Below are positions 9,092 through 17,755 of a stretch of DNA of 64,000 bases, one piece after another. The notes beneath the pieces were generated by a model. It was given only the letters and a program-made list of their open reading frames with translations, searched no databases and was not told the origin of the DNA. Each line of letters begins with the position of its first letter. The first letter of the stretch is position 1. Source of the stretch: Pseudoalteromonas sp. P1-9 (lineage in GTDB: Bacteria; Pseudomonadota; Gammaproteobacteria; Enterobacterales; Alteromonadaceae); assembly GCF_001399975.1 (NCBI RefSeq), contig NZ_LKBD01000015.1:33279-97278 (forward strand), in the 5' to 3' direction. The position numbers and the translations under genes were made by a program.

Positions 9092-9108
9092 ATCTGGTCG
9101 GATGAGTA
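9092..9108 (+). promoter_or_regulatory. FadR-like operator at the fadE start
   Basis: ATCTGGTCGGATGAGTA matches the core of the gammaproteobacterial FadR consensus (CTGGTC then GA, 11 of 16 informative positions). It ends three bases before the fadE start codon, where a bound repressor would block expression. FadR repression of fadE is well established in enterics and Vibrio; here it is inferred from the match alone. Confidence 0.45.
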
Positions 9109-9111
9109 GCC

Positions 9112-11352
9112 ATGAGTTTAAGAACAAGTTTGAAAAAAGTATTACCAAGTATCTCTGTAACAGAGCAAGAAGCCTTAGATGCAGGCGATGTTTGGTTGGA
9201 AGGTTCTATCTATCAAGGTAAGCCTGATTTTGATGCGTTACGTGCAGTGCCTGAAGCAAAACTAAGCGATGAAGAGCAAGCATTCTTAGATGGTCCAGTA
9301 GCGCAATTGTTAGACATGATTGATGAAACTGAGATCCAAAGTTCAAATCATTTACCTGACAATATTCTTGAGTTTATTAAATCAAATCGTTTCTTTTCAC
9401 TGATTATTCCTAAACAGTATGGCGGTTTAGAGTTTAGCCCATATGCGAATTCAACGATTGTTGCGACTATCGCTACCAAAAGTACAGCTGTTGCAGTAAC
9501 GGTTATGGTACCAAACTCACTTGGACCGGGTGAGCTACTTATGCACTATGGTACGGAAGAGCAGCGTCAGCACTACTTGCCTAAATTAGCTATCGGCCAA
9601 GATATTCCATGTTTTGCACTAACAAGCCCTGAAGCGGGTTCTGATGCTGGCGGTATTCCAGACCAAGGTATCGTAACTATGGGCGAATACCAAGGCAAAC
9701 AGGTACTTGGTTTAGAGTTAACGTGGGATAAGCGTTATATCACGCTTGCACCAATTGCAACGGTACTTGGCCTTGCAGTGAAAGTAAAAGATCCACAAGG
9801 TCTACTTGGTGGCGAAGAAGATTTAGGCATTACCTGTGCGCTAATTCCAAAAGATCATCCAGGTGTTGAACTGGGTAATCGCCATAACCCAATGGGCATT
9901 AAATTCTACAATGGTACAACACGTGGTCAGAGTGTTTTTGTACCGATGGAATTTATCATTGGTGGTCAAAAGAACATTGGTCGCGGTTGGCAAATGCTTG
10001 TAAGTTGCCTGGGCGCGGGCCGTGGTATCTCATTACCAGCATTAGGTTGTTCAACTGCACACGTAGCACTTAAATCAGCGTCAGAATACGCAGCAGTGCG
10101 TGAGCAATTTGGTTTAAGCATTGGCTTATTTGAAGGTATTCAAGAAAAATTGGCTGATATTGCGGGCAAAACGTACTTACAAGAAGCAATGCGTGTATTA
10201 ACAACAGAAGGTTTGGGCTTAGGCTTAAAACCATCAGTTGTAACTGCAATTGCAAAGTACCATATGACAGAGCTTGGCCGTGATGTACTAAATTCAGCAA
10301 TGGATATTCAAGCTGGTAAAGCAATTCAATGTGGTCCGCAAAATACCTTAGCGCAAGGTTACCTTGGTCAACCAGTTGCAATCACAGTAGAAGGTGCAAA
10401 CATTCTTACGCGTAACCTTATGATCTTTGGTCAAGGTGTAATGCGTTGTCACCCGCATCTGCAAAGCATGGTTGAATCAATCCACAGTACTGAAAAAAAT
10501 GCAGACGCTACGTTCCGTGGCTTGTTAACAAAAACAATTGGCTACAGTGTTGGTAACAGTTTAAGTGCGTTTACTAAAGGTTTACTGCCATTTACTACAG
10601 GCGCGAAGTCAAAACTGTCTGAAGTGCGTCAGTACGAAAAAGCAGTAAATAAACTTTCAGCAAAACTTGCAGTATACGCAGACTTCTCATTACTTGTGCT
10701 TGGCGGCAAACTTAAGCAAGCTGAACTACTATCAGCGCGCTTAGGTGATGTAATGAGTTATTTATACGCAGCAATGGCATCGATTCGATATTACGAGCAA
10801 AAAGTGTCTGTTGAAGACCGTGCACAAGCAGCACCGTACTTCCATTACGCAACACGTTGGGCTATTGCGCAAGCTGAAAACGCAATCAGCGATTTCTTAG
10901 CAAACTTCCCATCAGGTTCAACACGTAAGTTCATGCGTTTGATTACAGTAACGTACTCTGAAAGCACAATGCGTATCAATGATGATTTGGTTAGAGAACT
11001 TGCGCATCAGTGCCAGTTAAATACCAAATTTAAAAAGCAATTAACGCATTTAGTACATGCTTCAAGTGGCGATGGACACGACATTAACCAGCAAGCGTAC
11101 CTAGCTAAACTAGAGTGTTTAGATATGCTAGCTAAGATTAAAAAGTCACTACGCAAGAGAGAAATCAAAGCCGGCGTACGTTTCGCTGAAACTCTCGATA
11201 ATGCATTGGTAGCAAACGTTATCACGGCAGATGAGTATAAAATGCTAGTCGATTACAACGTAAAACGTGAGCTTGCAATACGCGTTGATGAATTCGATTT
11301 TGATATGAATTTACTAAAGCCAGAACAGGCAAAGCTAAAACAAGCTAGCTAA
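9112..11352 (+). CDS. fadE: Acyl-CoA dehydrogenase FadE
   Basis: The 746-residue protein resembles the long FadE-type acyl-CoA dehydrogenases that catalyse the first, FAD-dependent step of fatty-acid beta-oxidation. It has the family core (IPKQYGGLEFSPYA; the flavin signature FALTSPEAGSDAGG; REQFGLSIGLFEGIQE) and the long C-terminal FadE extension (about 500-746). It is shorter than E. coli FadE (814) because the N-terminal membrane segment is missing. It is monocistronic, ends at a good terminator and has a FadR-like site over its start region. fadD lies elsewhere in this window (41.5 kb). Confidence 0.95.
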   Translation: MSLRTSLKKVLPSISVTEQEALDAGDVWLEGSIYQGKPDFDALRAVPEAKLSDEEQAFLDGPVAQLLDMIDETEIQSSNHLPDNILEFIKSNRFFSLIIPKQYGGLEFSPYANSTIVATIATKSTAVAVTVMVPNSLGPGELLMHYGTEEQRQHYLPKLAIGQDIPCFALTSPEAGSDAGGIPDQGIVTMGEYQGKQVLGLELTWDKRYITLAPIATVLGLAVKVKDPQGLLGGEEDLGITCALIPKDHPGVELGNRHNPMGIKFYNGTTRGQSVFVPMEFIIGGQKNIGRGWQMLVSCLGAGRGISLPALGCSTAHVALKSASEYAAVREQFGLSIGLFEGIQEKLADIAGKTYLQEAMRVLTTEGLGLGLKPSVVTAIAKYHMTELGRDVLNSAMDIQAGKAIQCGPQNTLAQGYLGQPVAITVEGANILTRNLMIFGQGVMRCHPHLQSMVESIHSTEKNADATFRGLLTKTIGYSVGNSLSAFTKGLLPFTTGAKSKLSEVRQYEKAVNKLSAKLAVYADFSLLVLGGKLKQAELLSARLGDVMSYLYAAMASIRYYEQKVSVEDRAQAAPYFHYATRWAIAQAENAISDFLANFPSGSTRKFMRLITVTYSESTMRINDDLVRELAHQCQLNTKFKKQLTHLVHASSGDGHDINQQAYLAKLECLDMLAKIKKSLRKREIKAGVRFAETLDNALVANVITADEYKMLVDYNVKRELAIRVDEFDFDMNLLKPEQAKLKQAS

Positions 11353-11373
11353 TTAGAATCCTAACGTACTTGC

Positions 11374-11402
11374 AAAGCCAATCCATGTGATTGGCTTTTT
11401 TT
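11374..11402 (+). terminator. Terminator of fadE
   Basis: AAAGCCAAT pairs with ATTGGCTTT across a seven-base loop and is followed by a T-run, 21 bp after the fadE stop. Confidence 0.88.
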
Positions 11403-11431
11403 ATGTTCTTGTTACAATAGGCGCGATTTTA

Positions 11432-11595
11432 AATACCAATTCTGTTAAGTGTGAGACTAGGGATAGCGCTGGATAAATGAAATGATACCAAGGCGGAATA
11501 TTTCTTATGTAGTTGTTCCACATTTATACATTCTTACGCCGTTATCATGATATTCATTCCGCGAGGATGATCAGCTACTTAAGTGAATTGGTATT
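11432..11595. mobile_element. MITE-like element with terminal inverted repeats
   Basis: The left end AATACCAATTCTGTTAAGT and the right end, read on the other strand as AATACCAATTCACTTAAGT, are matching inverted repeats (17 of 19). The ~164-bp body has no gene but holds further inner complementarity (GGCGGAAT near 11491 against ATTCCGC near 11555), so the whole unit could fold as a long imperfect hairpin. This fits a small non-autonomous repeat. No second copy was noticed in this window. It fills most of the fadE to cytochrome intergenic gap. Confidence 0.6.
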
Positions 11596-11651
11596 AGTAT
11601 TACGACACTATTAATTAGAATACTTAGCGATTTAGGTAACAAGAGAGCAGT

Positions 11652-12029
11652 ATGAAAAAAACCTTCCTTTTATCGATTTTTATAATGTGTTTTTCACTCT
11701 CAGCTGAACAATCAGAGCTAGCGTTAGTGATGAAAGAAATGGCACTAAGTTACAAACAAGCCAAAACAGCGCAAACATCAGATGAGTTGCTTACTCATTT
11801 AACTGATATTGAAAATGCCTTACGTAAGTCGCAACAAATTGGCTTTAACCGTGAGTCGGAGAAATCGAACCAAGGTATCGAGCGTGTACTTAAACACGTT
11901 GCGTTAATTAAGCAAAACGTAAACGATTTGCCAACTGCTAAAAAACAATTGACCAAAATTGATAAATTACGCAAGCAATATCACAAAATTCATGAGCCCA
12001 GTTTCTGGCAGCTATTATTTGGTAACTAA
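11652..12029 (+). CDS. Cytochrome b562-like periplasmic protein
   Basis: The 125-residue protein has a signal peptide (about 1-18) and a four-helix-bundle pattern like cytochrome b562. Alignment of the mature N-terminus puts Met27 on the haem ligand Met7 of the E. coli protein. The C-terminal LRKQYHKIH places His111 on its ligand His102. There is no CxxCH, so haem would be bound non-covalently. A C-terminal extension (PSFWQLLFGN) is unusual. The physiological role of this family is unclear. A GAGAGCAG ribosome-binding site precedes the ATG. Confidence 0.75.
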   Translation: MKKTFLLSIFIMCFSLSAEQSELALVMKEMALSYKQAKTAQTSDELLTHLTDIENALRKSQQIGFNRESEKSNQGIERVLKHVALIKQNVNDLPTAKKQLTKIDKLRKQYHKIHEPSFWQLLFGN

Positions 12030-12205
12030 CTGTTAATAAGTGTAATTTTACTTGATAAATCACTTTTCAATTTGCATTATATTGCGCCGTTATTCGGCGT
12101 TACTTTTATAACCTTGATAACGTCTAAGCACTTATCTAACAGATAAGAGCGTTTTAATCGGTTCTGGTGCGCGATCACCGTTTTATTTTCATTTTAAGGA
12201 CAATA

Positions 12206-12847
12206 ATGAAACCCTTAACTTATTTACTTCTTATCATTGTCAGTGTGTTTTCACTTAATTCATATGCAAAAAACCACAATCAATTTGCATATTACGGTTT
12301 GAGTTTACAACAGCAAAACTTTAAATCGCTTGATTTTAAAGCATCAGTTGTGGACGAAAACCTCGGTGAATATAAGTATAAATCCAGTGATAGTGGTTTT
12401 GGTGCACGGATTTTAGTTGGCTTTCAATTTAACAGATTTGTTGCCATAGAAGGCGGTGTGTCGCGTTTTGGGGTAGCCGATTTCAAAGTGTCAGAGCAAA
12501 GCACCGATAGCAAAGGTAAAAAAACAAGTACCACAAAGCATAAAGGCGAATTTGAAACGTTAGCGGCAGATTTACGTTTGGTCGGTACATTGCCTATAAA
12601 TGATAAGCTATTTTTAAAAGCGCAAGTGGGTGTGATCGGTTGGGACAATAAAATGGAGCAACTGATATATCAAGATAGCGCATTAGCCACACAAAAAATT
12701 GACGACCGCGGCACGTCTGTAGTCAGTGGGCTGGGAATCGGTTACGGCATCAGCAAATCAATGGCGCTTACCCTAGATTATGAGAAAACTGAAATCGCTG
12801 AAATTAAAACCGATACCTTAAGTGTGTCGTTACTGTTCCGATTCTAG
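12206..12847 (+). CDS. Outer-membrane beta-barrel protein (small OmpA/porin-like fold)
   Basis: The 213-residue product begins with a signal peptide ending near SYAK. It then shows alternating amphipathic strands typical of an eight-stranded barrel, including FGARILVGFQF, FVAIEGGVSRFG and LFLKAQVGVIGW, and ends in the outer-membrane C-terminal signature with Phe last (SVSLLFRF). ATG 12206 is chosen over 12167 because AAGGA sits just upstream and because it yields a proper signal peptide. Specific function is unknown; proteins of this kind are often structural or adhesion related. Confidence 0.8.
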   Translation: MKPLTYLLLIIVSVFSLNSYAKNHNQFAYYGLSLQQQNFKSLDFKASVVDENLGEYKYKSSDSGFGARILVGFQFNRFVAIEGGVSRFGVADFKVSEQSTDSKGKKTSTTKHKGEFETLAADLRLVGTLPINDKLFLKAQVGVIGWDNKMEQLIYQDSALATQKIDDRGTSVVSGLGIGYGISKSMALTLDYEKTEIAEIKTDTLSVSLLFRF

Positions 12848-12852
12848 ATTTA

Positions 12853-12885
12853 GTATTTAGCGATATTTTTAATATCGCTAAATAC
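12853..12885. terminator. Bidirectional hairpin between convergent genes
   Basis: A perfect 15-bp stem (GTATTTAGCGATATT and its complement) with a TTT loop lies between the stop codons of the barrel protein and the DUF6058-like gene. It has no clear T-tract on the plus side, but its length and position suit a shared terminator. Confidence 0.6.
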
Positions 12886-12889
12886 ACTA

Positions 12890-13492
12890 CTATAAATCTT
12901 TAAGGCGCTTTAGTAATTTATGCGCATTTGATACACAATTTAGCTGCTGTGGCGGGTAGCTTAAAGTGCGTTCAAGTAGGCGCAAACATTTACTTAACTG
13001 TTCGTCACCTATTTCACAGTTATTAACTAAGTAATCTACCGCTTCTAGCGCAACAATTTCATGTATAAAACCATTTGCTGTAATAACGCCATATTTACCC
13101 GCCAAAAATAATTGCCAATGGTTTTGAATTTGCTCTTCAAGATTTTCGAAATATTCGGCGTTAAGTTCAAAGCCTTTTGCCGCCAAATCGTTTACTGATT
13201 TTGCATATTGCTGATAGAACAAGGTATATGCTTGCGCTGAGCTTAGCTCTGAATGATTCTTTAACAAGTCTATCCATTTAGTATAGCCTCGGGCGTAATA
13301 CTCTTGCTCTTCATTGAAATCACAGATGCCAAAAAACGAGCTCGACTGCACTTGGTTTTTTAAATGGTAGGCGGCGCTTGGCAAAATACAGGCGTCTTGC
13401 CACTCATTTAAGGTGTGCTCTTTCACCCCTGTGTGCAAAGAAAGCTGTTTTAACGAGTAGAAATAATCTTCGAAGTATTCTGAAATAGCCAT
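12890..13492 (-). CDS. DUF6058-like protein
   Basis: The 200-residue soluble protein begins with a helix-turn-helix-like segment (SLKQLSLHTGVKEHTLNEW, about 13-31). It continues with all-helical sequence containing YYARGYTKWIDLL and a C-terminal leucine-rich helix. This layout resembles the DUF6058 family, which occurs widely in Pseudoalteromonas and Vibrio; the assignment is from memory of the pattern and is not certain. No biochemical function is known. It stands alone, with a hairpin after its stop. Confidence 0.55.
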   Translation of the reverse strand: MAISEYFEDYFYSLKQLSLHTGVKEHTLNEWQDACILPSAAYHLKNQVQSSSFFGICDFNEEQEYYARGYTKWIDLLKNHSELSSAQAYTLFYQQYAKSVNDLAAKGFELNAEYFENLEEQIQNHWQLFLAGKYGVITANGFIHEIVALEAVDYLVNNCEIGDEQLSKCLRLLERTLSYPPQQLNCVSNAHKLLKRLKDL

Positions 13493-13638
13493 TGAAAAAT
13501 AATTAACTGTATATTTGTACAGTTATCTTATCGTAACTAATAAAAATAACAACAAATTTTAACTAAGACTTGTTACCTACTTACGTGACACCTTGTTTAT
13601 GGTTAAAATAGTGGAAATTTTTATAACGATAAGTATCT

Positions 13639-14553
13639 ATGACAAACGTTGCCACAATTAAACAAGCGAGTCTAATCACCGCAATAAAAACGCCTTACCA
13701 CAGCAATGGCGAAATTGATTTACCCACTTACGACATGCTAGTTGAAAAGCAAATCGAAGCTGGTGTAGATGGCATTATTGTGGGTGGTACAACGGGCGAA
13801 GGCCAGTTAATGAATTGGGAAGAGCATTTAATGCTTATCGCCCATAGCGTTAACAAATTTAAAGGCCAATTACTTATTGTTGGTAATACCGGCAGTAATA
13901 ATACTAAAGAAGCAATTAAAGCCACAGAATATGGTTTTGCTACAGGTATGGATGCAGCACTGCAAATTAATCCTTACTACGGACGCACGTCAAATCAAGG
14001 GGTTATAGCTCACTTTGAACGTGTATTAGCGATTGGTCCTGCATTTATTTACAACGTACCGGGGCGTACGGGTCAAGACTTAACTCCTGATATTATTGAA
14101 CAGCTTGCTCAGTCAGAAAACTTTATTGGTGTAAAAGAATGCGCTGGTAATGAGCGAATTGAATATTATGAAAGCAAAGGCATTGCATGTTGGTCTGGTA
14201 ACGACGACGAAGCCCATGAGAGTCGCCATAAAGCCAAATCACATGGTGTGATTTCAGTTACGTCAAATTTAATTCCGAGTGTATTTCGTGAATTAATGGA
14301 CCGCGAAAATAATGAACTTAACGACCAATGCCAACAATTAATGGCATGGTTATTTTGTGAGCCAAATCCAATCGCGATTAATACCGCATTGGCGTTATCG
14401 GGCGCGGTAAAACCAGTGTTCCGCTTACCGTATGTGCCGCTTAATAATCAGCAAATTGAAACAGGCATGGGATTAATGCGCCAGTTTGAAGATAAACTCG
14501 TTGGCGATTCGCTTAATCAACTAGCACAAAGCGATTTTATCGTTACCCCATAA
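13639..14553 (+). CDS. dapA: 4-hydroxy-tetrahydrodipicolinate synthase, plant-like type
   Basis: DapA condenses pyruvate with aspartate semialdehyde in lysine and diaminopimelate synthesis. Landmarks are the GGTTGEG loop (Thr51, Thr52), Tyr138 in YNVPGRT, Arg143 and the Schiff-base Lys166 in GVKEC. The sequence is strikingly like plant enzymes: GTTGEGQLM, INPYYG, CWSGNDDE and GVISVTSNLIP all match the plant pattern more closely than E. coli DapA. At 304 residues it lacks a plant transit peptide. The gene is monocistronic with its own terminator; no lysine riboswitch is visible upstream. asd of the same pathway is at 59.1 kb. Confidence 0.93.
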   Translation: MTNVATIKQASLITAIKTPYHSNGEIDLPTYDMLVEKQIEAGVDGIIVGGTTGEGQLMNWEEHLMLIAHSVNKFKGQLLIVGNTGSNNTKEAIKATEYGFATGMDAALQINPYYGRTSNQGVIAHFERVLAIGPAFIYNVPGRTGQDLTPDIIEQLAQSENFIGVKECAGNERIEYYESKGIACWSGNDDEAHESRHKAKSHGVISVTSNLIPSVFRELMDRENNELNDQCQQLMAWLFCEPNPIAINTALALSGAVKPVFRLPYVPLNNQQIETGMGLMRQFEDKLVGDSLNQLAQSDFIVTP

Positions 14554-14567
14554 CGCCCGTTTTTATT

Positions 14568-14594
14568 AAAGCGATTGGTTAAACGATCGCTTTT
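14568..14594 (+). terminator. Terminator of dapA
   Basis: AAAGCGAT pairs with ATCGCTTT over a ten-base loop and is followed by a short T-run, 15 bp after the dapA stop. Confidence 0.75.
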
Positions 14595-14659
14595 AGCTAT
14601 TCTGCACAGCACTTTCCTTGTTATAATCAACGTAATTCCCTCAATAGGTTTCCAATATT

Positions 14660-15925
14660 ATGAATTTCAAATCCTTTAGCTTTGCTGACTCGATTTTATC
14701 AGCATTAGAGAAAATGGGTTATGAATCACTGACGCCAGTACAGAAAATGGCGATACCACACGTGCGTCGCGGTCACGACGTGCTTGCAAGTGCGCAAACA
14801 GGCACTGGTAAAACAGCAGCGTTTGCGCTGCCGATTATTCAAAAGCTACTCGATAGTAACGCCAATGGTGAGTCAATTCGCGCTGTTATTTTAGCGCCGA
14901 CGCGTGAACTCGTTGATCAAATTGATCATAACATTAAGCAATTTACAGCGTTTAATAATTTAAAGTCGGTTGCTATTTTCGGTGGTGTTGAGCACGACAA
15001 ACAAATTAACCGTGTTAATAAAGGCTGCGATATTCTTGTCGCAACGCCAGGGCGTTTAATTGAACATTTACGTAAAGGTAATTTTGCGCTTAATAACGCG
15101 TGTCATGTCGTACTTGACGAAGCAGACCGTATGCTAGATATGGGCTTTCGCTCTGATATTGAAACCATCTTAGAGCAATGTGACAAAAATAAACAAACAT
15201 TGTTGTTTTCAGCAACGTATCCGTCGGCAGTCAAACAGTTTGCTACAAAAGCACTTAAAAATCCCAAAATTGTTCAGGTAAGTAGAGATAACGAAACGGC
15301 TAGTACAATCACCCACGTTGCGTATCCCGTATCAAACGACAGAAAATTAGAGCTATTGTCAGAGCTTATTTGTCGTAAGGGATGGAAGCAAGTACTGGTT
15401 TTTGTCAATATGAAAGAAGATGTGCAGTTAATTGTTGACGAGCTTACTCAATACGGCGTTACTGTTGGTGTGATGCATGGTGATAAAAGCCAAGGTAATC
15501 GTCGCCGCGCCTTACGTGAATTTAAAGACGGGAAAACCACTATTTTAGTGGGTACGGAAGTCGCGGCTCGCGGCTTGGATATTGCCGGACTACCACGCGT
15601 AATTAACTTTGATTTGCCGTACCTTGCTGAAGATTATGTTCACCGTATCGGGCGTACAGGTCGCGCGGGGCAAAAAGGCTTTGCTATTTCATTAGTTAGC
15701 CGTGAAGAAGAGCACGTACTTGCGCAAATTGAAGACTTAATTCAAGACAAAGTTAAGCGTATTTATTACCCTGGCTTTGAAGTAAGTAACCGTGATGGCT
15801 TAATTAAGAAAATCGGCAAGAAAACCTCGCTGCAAAAGCGTATTCGTTCTAATAGAGCAACGCAGTACGGAGCAGAAGCCAAGATGCAAAATCGTCAGAA
15901 AATCAGAAAAGCATTTAAAAAGTAA
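14660..15925 (+). CDS. DEAD-box ATP-dependent RNA helicase
   Basis: The 421-residue protein has a complete DEAD-box core: Q motif (YESLTPVQ, about 21-28), Walker A (AQTGTGKT, 45-52), PTRELVDQ, DEAD (VVLDEADRMLDMGF), SAT, and the C-terminal-lobe motifs ARGLD and HRIGRTGRAG. A basic tail (about 375-421, many Lys/Arg) should aid RNA binding. It belongs to the RhlE/SrmB-like group that acts in ribosome assembly and mRNA turnover, often in the cold; the exact subfamily cannot be fixed here. It is monocistronic with a strong terminator. Confidence 0.93.
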   Translation: MNFKSFSFADSILSALEKMGYESLTPVQKMAIPHVRRGHDVLASAQTGTGKTAAFALPIIQKLLDSNANGESIRAVILAPTRELVDQIDHNIKQFTAFNNLKSVAIFGGVEHDKQINRVNKGCDILVATPGRLIEHLRKGNFALNNACHVVLDEADRMLDMGFRSDIETILEQCDKNKQTLLFSATYPSAVKQFATKALKNPKIVQVSRDNETASTITHVAYPVSNDRKLELLSELICRKGWKQVLVFVNMKEDVQLIVDELTQYGVTVGVMHGDKSQGNRRRALREFKDGKTTILVGTEVAARGLDIAGLPRVINFDLPYLAEDYVHRIGRTGRAGQKGFAISLVSREEEHVLAQIEDLIQDKVKRIYYPGFEVSNRDGLIKKIGKKTSLQKRIRSNRATQYGAEAKMQNRQKIRKAFKK

Positions 15926-15984
15926 CAACCAAGATTAATATTTCGTTGTTATCGAGTAGCTGACAAAGCGAAAGTTAAGTACAA

Positions 15985-16012
15985 AAAAGGAGCATTTACT
16001 GCTCCTTTTTTA
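15985..16012 (+). terminator. Terminator of the DEAD-box helicase gene
   Basis: AAAAGGAGC pairs with GCTCCTTTT over a seven-base loop and is followed by more T residues. The flanking A-run means it could also serve the convergent abgT gene. Confidence 0.88.
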
Positions 16013-16061
16013 TTTCAAATTGTAATAGCTTACGCCAATGGCACTTAGCAAGCTAAACCTT

Positions 16062-17651
16062 CTATGGCGTATAGTAGATTGGTGAATTAGGGCCAACTGG
16101 CATACCTAGAACGAATACCCACAAGTAGAATAAACATACCCAGCCTACAAAGAAGAACATTGAATATGGCAGCATGGTTGCGACAAGTGTTCCTATGCCC
16201 ATATCTTTTTTGTATTTGGTTGCCACCGCGAGTATTAAGCCGAAATAGCTCATCATTGGCGTGATAAGGTTAGTTACCGAATCACCAATACGGTAGGCCG
16301 CTTGAATTGTTTCAGGCGCATAACCAATAAGCATTAACATAGGTACAAATATTGGCGCGGTGATTGCCCACTGTGCCGATGATGAACCTAAACTCAAGTT
16401 AACCACTGCACACATAAAAATAAACAGTACAAACACTTCAGGGCCAGTTAAGTTTAACGCAGTTAACATAGCCGCGCCCTTAACCGCTAAGATAGTACCT
16501 AAATTGGTCCATTTAAAGAATGCAACAAATTGCGCAGCGAAGAACACCAACACAATATACATACCCATTGAGCTCATACTTTTAGACATGGCATCAATGA
16601 TATCGCGGTCGTTTTTCATTGAACCAACAACGCGACCATAAACAAAACCAGGAATAGCAAAGGTTACAAAGATAAATACAACAATCCCTTTTAAGAAAGG
16701 TGAACCTGCCACTAATCCAGTTTCTGGATGACGTAGAATACCGTTCTCAGGCACGATTGTTGTAGCAAGTACGGCACACGTTGCTAAAAAAGCAAGACCA
16801 GCGTAACGTAAACCTTTACGTTCAATGTCAGTTAAATGGTCGATTTTGTTATCTGCTAAATCAATGCTTGCTTCGTCATTGTTGTATTTACCTAAGCGAG
16901 GCTCAACAATTTTTTCCGTTACCCACGTACCAACAAAGGCGATTAATACGACTGAAACCGCCATAAAGTAATAGTTTGCTTCTGGGCCTACTTCATATGT
17001 TGGGTCAATCATTTGTGCTGCTGGCGTTGTAATACCCGCAAGTAATGGGTCAATCGTACCCAGTAAAAGGTTAGCACTGTAACCACCAGACACACCGGCA
17101 AACGCGGCAGCAAGGCCTGCTAACGGGTGGCGCCCCAGGCTGTGGAAGATCATTGCAGCTAATGGAATAAGTACCACATAGCCAAGTTCTGATGCCGTGT
17201 TAGACAAAATCGCGGCAAACACCACCATAAACGTTACTAGGCGCTTTGGCGCACCCATAACCATGCCGCGCATAGCTGCTGATAACATACCTGAATGCTC
17301 TGCAACACTTACGCCTAATAATGCGACGAGTACCGTACCAAGTGGCGCAAAACCGGTGAAGTTAGTAACAAGTCCAGTCACGATACGTTGTAAACCTTCA
17401 GCGCTCATAAGTGATACAACTTCAATCACACCATCTGGTGCACGGCCTTTAGCACCTTCGGGGCGTGGATCAATAGCACTAATCCCCATCCAATCTGCAA
17501 TACCACTGAAAATAACAATAGCAACACAGAACATTGCAAATAGGGTAATAGGATGAGGCAGTAAATTACCGAGGAATTCGACGGTTGCTAAAAAGCGATT
17601 AAACAACCCTTTATTTTGGTTATCTTGAGAGTTTACTTCTATCGTTGACAT
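16062..17651 (-). CDS. AbgT-family transporter
   Basis: The 529-residue inner-membrane protein has an N-terminal cytoplasmic segment, many membrane helices and family features such as LVFFAAQFVAFFKWTNLG and the SSSAQWAITAPIFVPM re-entrant region. AbgT members include E. coli AbgT, importing p-aminobenzoyl-glutamate, and MtrF/YdaH, which export sulfonamide-like antimetabolites. No p-aminobenzoyl-glutamate hydrolase genes (abgA/abgB) are adjacent, so the direction and substrate are open. The gene converges on the helicase gene. Confidence 0.9.
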   Translation of the reverse strand: MSTIEVNSQDNQNKGLFNRFLATVEFLGNLLPHPITLFAMFCVAIVIFSGIADWMGISAIDPRPEGAKGRAPDGVIEVVSLMSAEGLQRIVTGLVTNFTGFAPLGTVLVALLGVSVAEHSGMLSAAMRGMVMGAPKRLVTFMVVFAAILSNTASELGYVVLIPLAAMIFHSLGRHPLAGLAAAFAGVSGGYSANLLLGTIDPLLAGITTPAAQMIDPTYEVGPEANYYFMAVSVVLIAFVGTWVTEKIVEPRLGKYNNDEASIDLADNKIDHLTDIERKGLRYAGLAFLATCAVLATTIVPENGILRHPETGLVAGSPFLKGIVVFIFVTFAIPGFVYGRVVGSMKNDRDIIDAMSKSMSSMGMYIVLVFFAAQFVAFFKWTNLGTILAVKGAAMLTALNLTGPEVFVLFIFMCAVVNLSLGSSSAQWAITAPIFVPMLMLIGYAPETIQAAYRIGDSVTNLITPMMSYFGLILAVATKYKKDMGIGTLVATMLPYSMFFFVGWVCLFYLWVFVLGMPVGPNSPIYYTP

Positions 17652-17755
17652 GAATAATAACGGTTAATATAAAAATGCCCGCAACATACCATAATACGTA
17701 GATATTACCAAGGCTGATGCGGTTAACCGCGCGTTACGCCGCCAAGATGCGGAGA

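Noticed and set aside
8915..9148. A 77-codon frame on the minus strand between the bacterioferritins and fadE
   Set aside because: It lies in AT-rich intergenic DNA, overlaps the fadE start and FadR-like site and has no ribosome-binding site or recognisable sequence.
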